Both the position numbers and the translations under genes were made by a program. A stretch of 12,917 nt of DNA from an uncultured Clostridia bacterium. GTDB taxonomy: Bacteria; Bacillota; Clostridia; Oscillospirales; Ruminococcaceae. The notes beneath the pieces were generated by a model. It did not search any database. It was given only the letters and a program-made list of their open reading frames with translations, and was not told the origin of the DNA. Of the stretch, positions 6,342-12,890 are shown piece after piece (the first letter of the stretch is position 1; each line of letters starts with the position of its first letter). The DNA is taken from contig CALDJI010000106.1 of the NCBI GenBank assembly GCA_937901805.1, forward strand, positions 1 to 12,917, in the 5' to 3' direction.

Positions 6342-6938
6342 TCACACCGGGAGCTGATGCCCGATTAATCCATAAAATGCAAGCGATAGTATTCCGATAT
6401 AAAGCAGGGTGACCGGAAGTCCCCGAAAGGCACGCGGAACCTGCTGTAAGGACAAAACCCTCTGCCCTTCCCCCACCAAAAGCAGCGCGGCAGAAAACCC
6501 AACGGCGGAACCGACGGCAAATCCCAGCGCATGGGAAAAAGTCAAAATTTCCTGCATGGCAATCAGGGAAGCCCCTATGACCGCCGTATTAAAACAGGCC
6601 AGACGGAGCACAACTTTCAGATGTTTATATTCCTCCGGTTTTTTCTTCTCATAATAAAGGGTGAGCGGAAGATACAAAAGGGAGACGCACACAAGATAAA
6701 TCAGCGGGTAAAATGCATATAAAAAACTGACAGCACGCAGCAGCCGGTAAATTCCCCAGGACAGGCAGGTGACAATCACCATCACCACAGACAATACCCA
6801 GGTAAAGGAGAAAAGATAGGTAGGCTTTCGGACAATCATCATGGTTTTTCCAATGCCAAGTCCCCGGGTAAAAAGAAGGTTCTCCACAGTCAGCGCCATT
6901 ATCATATAGACGAAAAAGTCACCAAGCATGGCCATCAT
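6342..6938 (-). CDS. Divergent RnfA-like membrane subunit lacking the cluster cysteines
   Basis: A hydrophobic protein of 198 residues with about six membrane helices, as in the RnfA/RnfE/NqrD/NqrE family. Its place in the C-D-E-A order and partial motifs identify it. ALTVENLLFTRGLGIGK (15-31) aligns with the RnfA start 'VNNFVL...LGICPFLG', and ACFNTAVIGASLIAMQE (114-130) aligns with 'TNCAVLGVALLN.QE'. In both places the conserved cysteine that ligates the [2Fe-2S] cluster at the RnfA/RnfE interface is replaced (Gly30, Thr118). Canonical RnfA is about 190 residues, so the length is normal. The start overlaps the rnfE-like stop by 4 nt (ATGA), with AAGGAGG 7 nt upstream. RnfA identity is inferred from order and alignment from memory; the divergence is strong. 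Confidence 0.7.
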   Translation of the reverse strand: MMAMLGDFFVYMIMALTVENLLFTRGLGIGKTMMIVRKPTYLFSFTWVLSVVMVIVTCLSWGIYRLLRAVSFLYAFYPLIYLVCVSLLYLPLTLYYEKKKPEEYKHLKVVLRLACFNTAVIGASLIAMQEILTFSHALGFAVGSAVGFSAALLLVGEGQRVLSLQQVPRAFRGLPVTLLYIGILSLAFYGLIGHQLPV

Positions 6939-7636
6939 TCACACTCCTCCTTTTCCGCCAGTCTTTCTATTTCTTCCAGCTGCTCCTGTGCTTCCTCTTC
7001 CATCGCGCTAAGCCGATCGACAAATCTTTTGAAAAGCTCATTTCCCTTCTGAAACAGGGCAGCCAAAAACGCAACAATAAAAAATCCTCCAAAAGGATAG
7101 AGCAACGCAGGTATTGAAAAACCGGTGCCAACTTCTATGCCAAACAAGGTTCCCGCCCCCAGCAATTCCCGGATAACAGCCACAAGAAAAATTGCCAGGG
7201 CAAACCCGAGTACCTGGAAAATCATATCCATGACCAAAAAAGCACGTTTTCTGCGCCCGACAAACATCTGTGCACGGGTAATGGGGATGGAATTGACCAC
7301 CACCATGGGCAGATAGATTCCCACCAATCCCATCTCTGTAGGAAAATATCCGCGAATCAAAAACGCCGCAGGAATATAGCTAACCGCTGCGCAAACCATG
7401 TACAGTAAAATGTGAAACCAGTGCCCCTGCTTCCTCTTAATAAAAAGGGATATCAACATCGTTGGCACCATGGTAATTGCCATCCCAAGAGAAAGCACCA
7501 ATGCGTTCTTTACAGTTGTGCTCGCCACGATCACCGGAGCCAGGGCAAGCCCTTTTATTAAGACCGGGTTTTTGGAGAGCAGCCCGTTCATAGGCGCCGT
7601 TTTTTTCCGGTTCTTTTTTATGAATGAAAGGTTCAT
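6935..7636 (-). CDS. Divergent RnfE-like membrane subunit lacking the cluster cysteines
   Basis: A 233-residue polytopic membrane protein. The N-terminal SKNPVLIKGLALAPVIVAST (21-40) aligns with the RnfE start 'NPVLVQ.LGLCP.LAVT.S'. IYLPMVVVNSIPITRAQMF (107-125) aligns with 'IFIPLIVVNCIILGRAEAFA', and IRELLGAGTLFG (155-166) is the typical RnfE end of the fifth helix. The two conserved cysteines have become Ala33 and Ser116. The C-terminus adds a charged acidic tail (about 205-233, EEEAQEQLEEIERLAEKEE) that may form a cytoplasmic coiled coil. It begins 19 nt after rnfD-like; a GGGGGG run stands 11 nt before the ATG. No rnfG lies between it and rnfD, which is unusual. Membership in the RnfA/E family is secure; function is not. 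Confidence 0.75.
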   Translation of the reverse strand: MNLSFIKKNRKKTAPMNGLLSKNPVLIKGLALAPVIVASTTVKNALVLSLGMAITMVPTMLISLFIKRKQGHWFHILLYMVCAAVSYIPAAFLIRGYFPTEMGLVGIYLPMVVVNSIPITRAQMFVGRRKRAFLVMDMIFQVLGFALAIFLVAVIRELLGAGTLFGIEVGTGFSIPALLYPFGGFFIVAFLAALFQKGNELFKRFVDRLSAMEEEAQEQLEEIERLAEKEECE

Positions 7637-7655
7637 CTGCCAAAGATCCCCCCTA

Positions 7656-8771
7656 TCAGTGTTGTCCTTCCTCTTCCGGTTTAGTCAAGTCTTCCTTTTC
7701 CTCATTTGATTCCGGACCTGTCCGGCCCTTTCTGGGTTTTATGGAAAGTGAACTGAAACGGGACTGCATCTGGCGGGTATATGCTTTTGCCATCTCAAAA
7801 GAATGTCTGCTCAGCTGCGTATGGTGATAGTACAAGTACGCACAGATGCGATCCAACAGAGAACTGACGCTGTTGAGAATAATCACCGCAAAACAGGCCC
7901 CTGCCTCAAACGCGCCATACCTGGAAAACCACATCGTGACAAGACCGGCTAAAACCGCATATAGTATTTTAGCTGGTTTGAGTTTTGGCGCCGTCGCGCA
8001 GTCCCCGGCAATAAATACCGCCACAAAAACGATTCCGCCCGAAACCAGCTCATAAAATGCCGATCCAATCCGGCTGGACATCACGCGCGGGAACAGATAG
8101 GCATAGGCACCCATCGTTACAAGCATGGTCACCGGAATATGCCAGCTTACACTACCGAGCGCAAGTAGTAATAACAGACAAGTAGCCACGACTAAAATAT
8201 TAGTGGCTCCCATCGGTCCCGGGAATTTTCCCAAAATCATTTCCATTTTTCCAAAATTGGGGATTCCCTCCAGCTTCAGTACTGCCGCCGTACTCTGTAC
8301 CAGGGGAGTGGAAAGATCGCTTTCCAGTCCCAGCCTGGTGAATGGGATCGGATAATAAAACATCAATTTCGAATAGGCAATACTTAAAAAAGCAATTCCC
8401 ACTGCCGCCGGGTTAAATGGATTTTTCCCAAATCCTCCGAACGGCCATTTTGCCACCACAATTGCGACAAAGGCGCCGATGACCGGAATATAATAGGGTA
8501 TGGAAGCCGGCATCAGCATTGCCATTGTAACGCCTGTTACCAGTCCCGATAAATCCAGGGGCTCAATCCTCCGGTTGACCAGCAGCATACAGAGCATATC
8601 TAACAGATAGCAGGAAGCCCCGCTGATTACGGTTACCATCAAAGCGCGCAATCCATAATAATAAACCGCCATCATTACCAGAGGTACCAGCGCGATCAAC
8701 AGACTCGTCATCATCCAGGGAACGGAATTCTTTCCCCTGACAAACGGGGCGCTTGTGAACCTAGCTCTCAT
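7656..8771 (-). CDS. RnfD-like flavoprotein membrane subunit
   Basis: A 371-residue polytopic protein and the best conserved member of the cluster. It shows the RnfD/NqrB features in order: FTSAPFVRGKNSVPWMMTSL (5-24, cf. 'SPHIRS..ST..IM.DV'), LDLSGLVTGVTMAMLMP (72-88), and GGFGKNPFNPAAVGIAFL (112-129). Then come GPMGATN (185-191), where Thr190 is at the site of the covalently bound FMN, and RYGAFEAGACFAVIILN (284-300), SLLDR (304-308). RnfD normally carries the FMN in an intramembrane electron path with RnfG and RnfE. Beyond residue 310 there is a hydrophilic extension of about 60 residues that canonical RnfD largely lacks. The ATG overlaps the rnfC-like stop by 11 nt, with GAGGAGG 9 nt upstream. 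The family call is strong. Confidence 0.87.
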   Translation of the reverse strand: MRARFTSAPFVRGKNSVPWMMTSLLIALVPLVMMAVYYYGLRALMVTVISGASCYLLDMLCMLLVNRRIEPLDLSGLVTGVTMAMLMPASIPYYIPVIGAFVAIVVAKWPFGGFGKNPFNPAAVGIAFLSIAYSKLMFYYPIPFTRLGLESDLSTPLVQSTAAVLKLEGIPNFGKMEMILGKFPGPMGATNILVVATCLLLLLALGSVSWHIPVTMLVTMGAYAYLFPRVMSSRIGSAFYELVSGGIVFVAVFIAGDCATAPKLKPAKILYAVLAGLVTMWFSRYGAFEAGACFAVIILNSVSSLLDRICAYLYYHHTQLSRHSFEMAKAYTRQMQSRFSSLSIKPRKGRTGPESNEEKEDLTKPEEEGQH

Positions 8772-10026
8772 GGGCAGCGTCCTCCTCTACGGCATTTTCC
8801 CTTGCAAGATGTTGCTTGGCATTTTTCATGTAGGAAATCAAATCAATTCTGGAGGGGCAAATATAGGAACAGGCTCCGCATTCCACACAGCTCTGAACCC
8901 GGTATTCACGGCATTGTTCGTACTCCCCGGCCCTGCTCAGCCGGTACAGGTAATAGGGCATCAGACGGGAAGGGCATGCGTCCACACATTTTGCACATCC
9001 CATGCATTCAAAATGCGTTTTTTGCCCGGTACGCAGGGCAAAAATCCCTCTGGTAGCCGGGCCGACCGGAATCTCGCTGTTGACGACAGAACACCCGTTC
9101 ATCGTCCCGCCAACCACAATGGTATCCGGCTTGTGCTTGATTTTGCACAGTTCTAGTACCGCCCCAATCGGCGTGCCAATGGGGACTTCCATGTTCCTGG
9201 GCGTTTTCAGGCAGTTTCCGGAAACGGTGATAATTACAGTGTGGTGTGGAATTTCCAAACAGACTGCCCGGTATAGATGATACAGCGCGGCTGCGCCTAA
9301 AAAGAGGGTCGGCTGCTGGCCATCCGCCTGCGCCTGCATGGTATACCGCACTGGGTATTTCCCCTTGATCTGCTCTACAGCGATCCCCTCAATTTCCGAT
9401 GGAAACTGGTAGGAGAGCTCCATGTCCCTTACAAATACGCAAATGCTTGTCTCCCTTGCCTCCAAGGCGGCGCAGGCAATTTGGAGTCCCTTTGCCACTT
9501 CTCGCCCAAAATAGCGGACAACAGCCATCCCTGCGCTCTGATAGGGCTCGTCCTCAATTGCATCGGCGACAACTCGGGTAACCCCTTTTTCTCTTGCCTC
9601 TTCCAGTTTGTCTGCAACCGGGCGTCCGTCCAGTTCGCAGATTACGCCAAACCGGCGGGCAAGCTCGATTACTTTTTCATAGCAGACGTCGTCTGCCCCG
9701 CGTTTTTCATTTTCATCAAACTCTGTGATGATGGAGTCAATTTTGGTAATACGGGCACATTCCGTATTCCCCAAAAAGGGCAGATCCAACTGGATTTTTT
9801 CTTTAAAAAAGCCGTTGATGGCCGGGTAGAAAAAATCCCCGTTGTCTTTGTTTTCCAAAAAAGGCTGTTCTTTGAATACGTTAAAACCCTGCTCAAACAA
9901 TAGCTTTGCGGATCCCGACAATGGGATATAAACGTATTCCGGGTCGTTCATCCGCAAAATTCCAGAGGAAAATGCAGGTTCTTTATACTGAATCGGCATG
10001 ATGCCGCGCTGATTGCCTATAATCAT
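8761..10026 (-). CDS. Divergent RnfC-like iron-sulfur subunit
   Basis: A 421-residue cytoplasmic protein related to RnfC. The N-terminal RGIMPIQYKE (7-16) and YVYIPLSGSAK (31-41) match 'GGIHPP..K' and 'V.IPLSQH.GAPA'. IITVSGNCLKTPRNMEVPIG (265-284) with IVVGGTMNGCSV (303-314) is the SLBB region. Two [4Fe-4S] motifs close the protein: CMGCAKCVDACP (Cys341, 344, 347, 351) and CVECGACSYICP (Cys380, 383, 386, 390). The glycine-rich NADH/FMN loop ('GLGGAGFPTHVK') is not present; the aligned stretch reads GVICELDGRPVADK (127-140), although the following EDEPY (158-162) recalls 'ECEPY'. It probably relays electrons through its clusters but may not use NADH. The ATG at 10026 has AGGTGA 9 nt upstream. 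It is the first gene of the operon and divergent from the mecA-like gene. Confidence 0.83.
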   Translation of the reverse strand: MIIGNQRGIMPIQYKEPAFSSGILRMNDPEYVYIPLSGSAKLLFEQGFNVFKEQPFLENKDNGDFFYPAINGFFKEKIQLDLPFLGNTECARITKIDSIITEFDENEKRGADDVCYEKVIELARRFGVICELDGRPVADKLEEAREKGVTRVVADAIEDEPYQSAGMAVVRYFGREVAKGLQIACAALEARETSICVFVRDMELSYQFPSEIEGIAVEQIKGKYPVRYTMQAQADGQQPTLFLGAAALYHLYRAVCLEIPHHTVIITVSGNCLKTPRNMEVPIGTPIGAVLELCKIKHKPDTIVVGGTMNGCSVVNSEIPVGPATRGIFALRTGQKTHFECMGCAKCVDACPSRLMPYYLYRLSRAGEYEQCREYRVQSCVECGACSYICPSRIDLISYMKNAKQHLARENAVEEDAAHES

Positions 10027-10051
10027 GGTAAGTGCTCACCTCTTGCACACA

Positions 10052-10069
10052 GGCCGTCCAAATACGGCC
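10052..10069. repeat. Inverted repeat in the divergent rnfC/mecA intergenic region
   Basis: GGCCGT, 6 nt (CCAAAT), ACGGCC: an 18-nt dyad in the 111-nt gap between the rnfC-like start (10026) and the mecA-like start (10138). Its place between divergent genes fits an operator or a leader hairpin for the rnfC-like mRNA. No good -35/-10 pair for either direction was found in this gap, so its role is open. Confidence 0.35.
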
Positions 10070-10137
10070 AAAACTCATATCAAAACGAACTGCGCCGTAC
10101 CGTTTGCCACGGCCGCGCCATAAGGAGTGGATTTCCC

Positions 10138-10701
10138 TTGAAAATTGAATGTAACGGCCAAAACAGTATGAAAGCTGTCCTCACCCGGGCCGATATGGAA
10201 CGGTACTGTGTCACCTATGAAGAGCTCAGCTCTCAAAACCGCGCCACCAGAAACCTAATTCTTTCCATTTTAACCCGTGCCAAATTACAGACCGGGTTTG
10301 ACGCCTCCAGCGGGAAACTGCTGGTCGAGGTGTATCCCTGCGAAGACGGCGGATGCGTATTCGCCTTTTCTGTACTAGATTCCTCGGAAAAAGGGGCGCC
10401 GGAGGAAGAACTCCCTCTGGTTTTTGCTTTTGAAGGCATTGATCCCCTTTTTTCCTGCTGCTGCAGAGTGCAGAGGGAGCTCCTTTCCAGCATCCAGGCA
10501 AGCTGCCTGTACCGGACACAGAACAGCTATGTGCTTCTGGTTTATCCTAAAAACGGGTGTTCCGACCCTGTTTCCAGCCTGCTGCTGGAATACGCAAAAC
10601 CTTTAAAATCCGGAAAATATACGGCCGCCTATTATGCGGAACATGCAAAACCCCTGATTGAACAGCGTGCCGTTTCCCTGCTGGCCTCCTGTGTCGGCTG
10701 A
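10138..10701 (+). CDS. MecA-like adaptor protein (TTG start)
   Basis: A 187-residue protein of the MecA family, adaptors that bring substrates to the ClpC/ClpP protease. The N-terminal MKIE, then LTRADMERYCVTYEEL (15-30), RNLILSILTRAKLQTGFD (38-55) and LLVEVYPCEDGGCVFAFS (61-78), match the N-domain found in clostridial MecA-like proteins. An acidic middle and a C-terminal domain follow, ending in SLLLEYAKPLKSGKYTAAYY. Known MecA proteins are about 210-220 residues, so the linker is short. The start is TTG at 10138: AAGGAG at 10122-10127 is 10 nt upstream and the family begins M-K-I-E, whereas the first ATG (10168) would lose that strand. The gene is divergent from the Rnf-like operon and ends 2 nt before the rpe stop. 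Which substrates it delivers cannot be told. Confidence 0.8.
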   Translation: MKIECNGQNSMKAVLTRADMERYCVTYEELSSQNRATRNLILSILTRAKLQTGFDASSGKLLVEVYPCEDGGCVFAFSVLDSSEKGAPEEELPLVFAFEGIDPLFSCCCRVQRELLSSIQASCLYRTQNSYVLLVYPKNGCSDPVSSLLLEYAKPLKSGKYTAAYYAEHAKPLIEQRAVSLLASCVG

Positions 10702-10703
10702 TC

Positions 10704-11375
10704 TTATCCTCTATAATGGCGCAGAGCCGTATCTGTAAGCGCCTGAACCGCCGCATGGTAATCCGCCTTGGAAAACAGAGCGGAGCCGGCTACCAGGACA
10801 TTAGCGCCTGCCGAACAGACTGCCGGAGCGGTTTGTTCGGAAATGCCGCCGTCCACCTCAATATCCAGATCCAGACCCCGTTCCCTTGCCGCTTCATAGA
10901 GCTCCGCGACCTTGGAAACCGGACCCTGCATAAATTTTTGCCCGCCGAATCCAGGCTCCACCGTCATGACAAGCGCCATTTCAATGTCGTCCAGGTAGGG
11001 CAGGATCTCAGATACCGGGGTAGCAGGCTTAATGGAAAGCCCGGCCGCCTTTCCAAAAGAATGGATGCGATCAATGGTATCGCAGATATTGCTGTCGCAT
11101 TCTGTATGGAAAGTGATCAGATCTGCTCCGGCCTTTACATAGTCTTCAATATAGGATAACGGATCGGAAATCATCAAATGTACGTCAAAACGGGCGTTTG
11201 TGTGCCCCCGCAGAGCGGAGATCACACAAGGCCCCATTGAAATGTTCGGGACAAAGTGTCCATCCATCACATCCAGGTGCAGATATGCCGCGCCGGCAGC
11301 ATCCATGGTGTGAACCTCTTCGGCAAGGCGGGAAAAATCCGCCGCCAGAAGAGAAGGGGAAATTTTTATTTGCAT
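10704..11375 (-). CDS. rpe: Ribulose-phosphate 3-epimerase
   Basis: A protein of 223 residues, the normal length for Rpe. This cytosolic TIM-barrel enzyme interconverts D-ribulose 5-phosphate and D-xylulose 5-phosphate in the pentose phosphate pathway using a divalent metal. Visible signatures are ISPSLLAADFSRL (5-17; catalytic region Ser7), LHLDVMDGHFVPN (32-44; His33 and Asp35 metal ligands, Asp38), FDVHLMI (63-69; His66 ligand), VEPGFGGQKF (139-148; phosphate/loop) and IEVDGGI (172-178; Asp175, the second catalytic acid). All key residues are present. The frame extends far upstream to 11594, but the ATG at 11375 begins exactly at the conserved start and has GGAGG 9 nt upstream. In many Firmicutes rpe follows rsgA; here it stands alone, divergent from the aldo/keto reductase and convergent with the mecA-like gene. 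Confidence 0.95.
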   Translation of the reverse strand: MQIKISPSLLAADFSRLAEEVHTMDAAGAAYLHLDVMDGHFVPNISMGPCVISALRGHTNARFDVHLMISDPLSYIEDYVKAGADLITFHTECDSNICDTIDRIHSFGKAAGLSIKPATPVSEILPYLDDIEMALVMTVEPGFGGQKFMQGPVSKVAELYEAARERGLDLDIEVDGGISEQTAPAVCSAGANVLVAGSALFSKADYHAAVQALTDTALRHYRG

Positions 11376-11416
11376 CTGGGCAATCCTCCAATTCTGTCCA
11401 TGTCCGGACGGTCCGA

Positions 11417-11453
11417 AATATAAAAAATCAATGTTCTGCTGCAATTTTGTCAA
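11417..11453 (-). promoter_or_regulatory. Candidate promoter(s) for rpe
   Basis: On the minus strand TATATT (11417-11422) is preceded by TTGCAG (11439-11444) with a 16-nt spacer. A perfect TTGACA (11448-11453) lies just upstream with TGATTT 17 nt away. Either could serve. The implied leader is 35-45 nt and contains the 8-bp palindrome GTCCGGAC. Confidence 0.45.
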
Positions 11454-11621
11454 ATTGTATGGAAAAACGGCAGACGGTTTCCGCTTATCTGTTTTTCTTC
11501 CTTTGGGGCAAACCGCCAGTCTTCGCCAATGTTTTGTTCTGCGAAACTGATAAATAATCGATCTTATTTTAAACCAACTGCACAAAAAGGTCAATAAAAC
11601 CCAAAGGTTTAAGAGAAACTC
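11454..11621. other. Intergenic stretch between rpe and the aldo/keto reductase
   Basis: The gap between the divergent starts (11376-11696) is 321 nt. Apart from the two promoter regions at its ends, I see no gene, known riboswitch or RNA motif, or repeat in this AT-rich middle part. The upstream extension of the rpe frame across it has no family resemblance or ribosome site. Confidence 0.5.
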
Positions 11622-11650
11622 TTTTCAAAATGTTTTCATTGTGATACAAT
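11622..11650 (+). promoter_or_regulatory. Promoter for the aldo/keto reductase
   Basis: TTTTCA (11622-11627), a 17-nt spacer and TACAAT (11645-11650), the latter preceded by TGA so that the -10 is of the extended type. Predicted transcription begins near 11657, about 40 nt before the chosen ATG. Confidence 0.65.
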
Positions 11651-11696
11651 TTACTAAGAAATATTCAAAATTATGGCTAAAGGTAGGGAAATTATT

Positions 11697-12827
11697 ATGG
11701 ACAAACGCCAATTTGACCGTCTTGATTCCACTCTTCCCCGTCTCGCTTTCGGCTGCATGCGCCTCCCGAAAACACCCGATGGGAAAATAGATTATGCCGC
11801 CGCAGGTGAAATGGTGGATTATGCTATGGCCCATGGCTTGAACTATTTCGATACCGCCTATGTCTACCACGATCAGGATTCGGAAAACTTTGTCGGACAG
11901 GCTTTGAAAAAATATGACCGTAAATCGTTCTATGTCGCAACGAAACTTCCCTTGTGGCTGTGTGAAACCAAAGAGGATATGGAGCGCATCTTTAACGAGC
12001 ATCTGCAGCGCCTGCAAATGGATTATATCGACTTTTACCTGCTCCACTCCACCAACCGCGGGGTCTATCCAAAATGGGCGGAGTTTGGCGCCTATGAATT
12101 TATTGAACAGAAGAAAAAAGAGGGAAAAATCCGTAACATCGGTTTCTCCTTCCACGCGGACAAGGATCTGCTGGAGGAAATCCTCTCTTCCCACCACTGG
12201 GATTTCTGCCAGCTGCAAATCAACTATCTCGACTGGCATAACGGCGACGCCAAGGAACTCTATGATCTCACCGTCAAGCATGATGTTCCCGTCATGGTCA
12301 TGGAACCTGTACGCGGCGGCTATCTCTCCTCTTTTGCTCCCGCAGTCGAAGCCCCTATGAAAGCCTGCCATCCGGAGCTGTCGGTTTCCGCATGGGCTCT
12401 GCGCTGGGTCGCTTCCCTTCCAAATGTTGCTATTGTCCTGAGCGGCATGTCCAACATGAAGCAAATGCAGGATAATGTCAACACTTTTACGGATTTTGAA
12501 CCGATGAATGACGAGGAATATCAGGTCATTGATAAAGTGCTCGCGGAGCTGGACAAAATCAAACCGATCCCCTGCACCGGATGCCGGTACTGCATGGATT
12601 GCCCGAACGGGGTCGACATCCCGGCGGCCTTTGCTGCATACAATGACTACAAGAAAACAGAGAATAAAGAACTGATTCTCAACCGCTATTTTAACCCGAA
12701 CAACGCTTCCAAACTTGCCTCTCAGTGCATTGCGTGCGGAGCCTGTGCACCGCAGTGCCCGCAGCACATCAACATCCCAGAAGAACTTGCCAGAGTTACT
12801 AGGGAATTGGAAGCACTCAAGGGTTGA
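11697..12827 (+). CDS. Aldo/keto reductase with two C-terminal [4Fe-4S] motifs
   Basis: A protein of 376 residues in two parts. The aldo/keto reductase barrel carries the full catalytic tetrad: Asp52 and Tyr57 in YFDTAYVYH, Lys83 in VATKLPL and His117 in FYLLHST. GKIRNIGFSFHA (143-154) and the NAD(P)-binding end VAIVLSGMSNMKQMQDNV (244-261) also fit. The C-terminal ferredoxin-like domain has CTGCRYCMDCPNGVDIP (Cys293, 296, 299, 302) and CIACGACAPQCP (Cys344, 347, 350, 354). This architecture (COG1453-like) is common in anaerobes and probably links ferredoxin or another low-potential carrier to carbonyl reduction; substrate unknown. The frame begins at an ATG at 11673, but that has no ribosome site and is very near the predicted transcript start. 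The ATG at 11697 has AGGTAGGG about 8 nt upstream and begins at the usual MDKRQF. Confidence 0.93.
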   Translation: MDKRQFDRLDSTLPRLAFGCMRLPKTPDGKIDYAAAGEMVDYAMAHGLNYFDTAYVYHDQDSENFVGQALKKYDRKSFYVATKLPLWLCETKEDMERIFNEHLQRLQMDYIDFYLLHSTNRGVYPKWAEFGAYEFIEQKKKEGKIRNIGFSFHADKDLLEEILSSHHWDFCQLQINYLDWHNGDAKELYDLTVKHDVPVMVMEPVRGGYLSSFAPAVEAPMKACHPELSVSAWALRWVASLPNVAIVLSGMSNMKQMQDNVNTFTDFEPMNDEEYQVIDKVLAELDKIKPIPCTGCRYCMDCPNGVDIPAAFAAYNDYKKTENKELILNRYFNPNNASKLASQCIACGACAPQCPQHINIPEELARVTRELEALKG

Positions 12828-12829
12828 TT

Positions 12830-12858
12830 TTGACAAATCCCTATTCCCAATATATTTT
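12830..12858 (+). promoter_or_regulatory. Candidate outward promoter after the aldo/keto reductase
   Basis: A perfect TTGACA (12830-12835) is followed by TATATT after 15 nt or TATTTT after 17 nt. It begins 2 nt after the reductase stop codon and points to the right edge. Spacing or match is imperfect in both readings, so this may be chance in AT-rich DNA. Confidence 0.3.
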
Positions 12859-12890
12859 CTCAGACTGAAGAATCGAGGGCGCCCCTGCTT

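Noticed and set aside
11376..11594. N-terminal extension of rpe to 11594
   Set aside because: The added 73 residues have no Rpe resemblance, no ribosome site, and cross the likely promoter; the ATG at 11375 has GGAGG and the family start.
11625..12836. Long 403-codon open frame antisense to the aldo/keto reductase
   Set aside because: Its composition (many His, Phe, Ile runs) is a shadow of the reductase codons; no family features or ribosome site.
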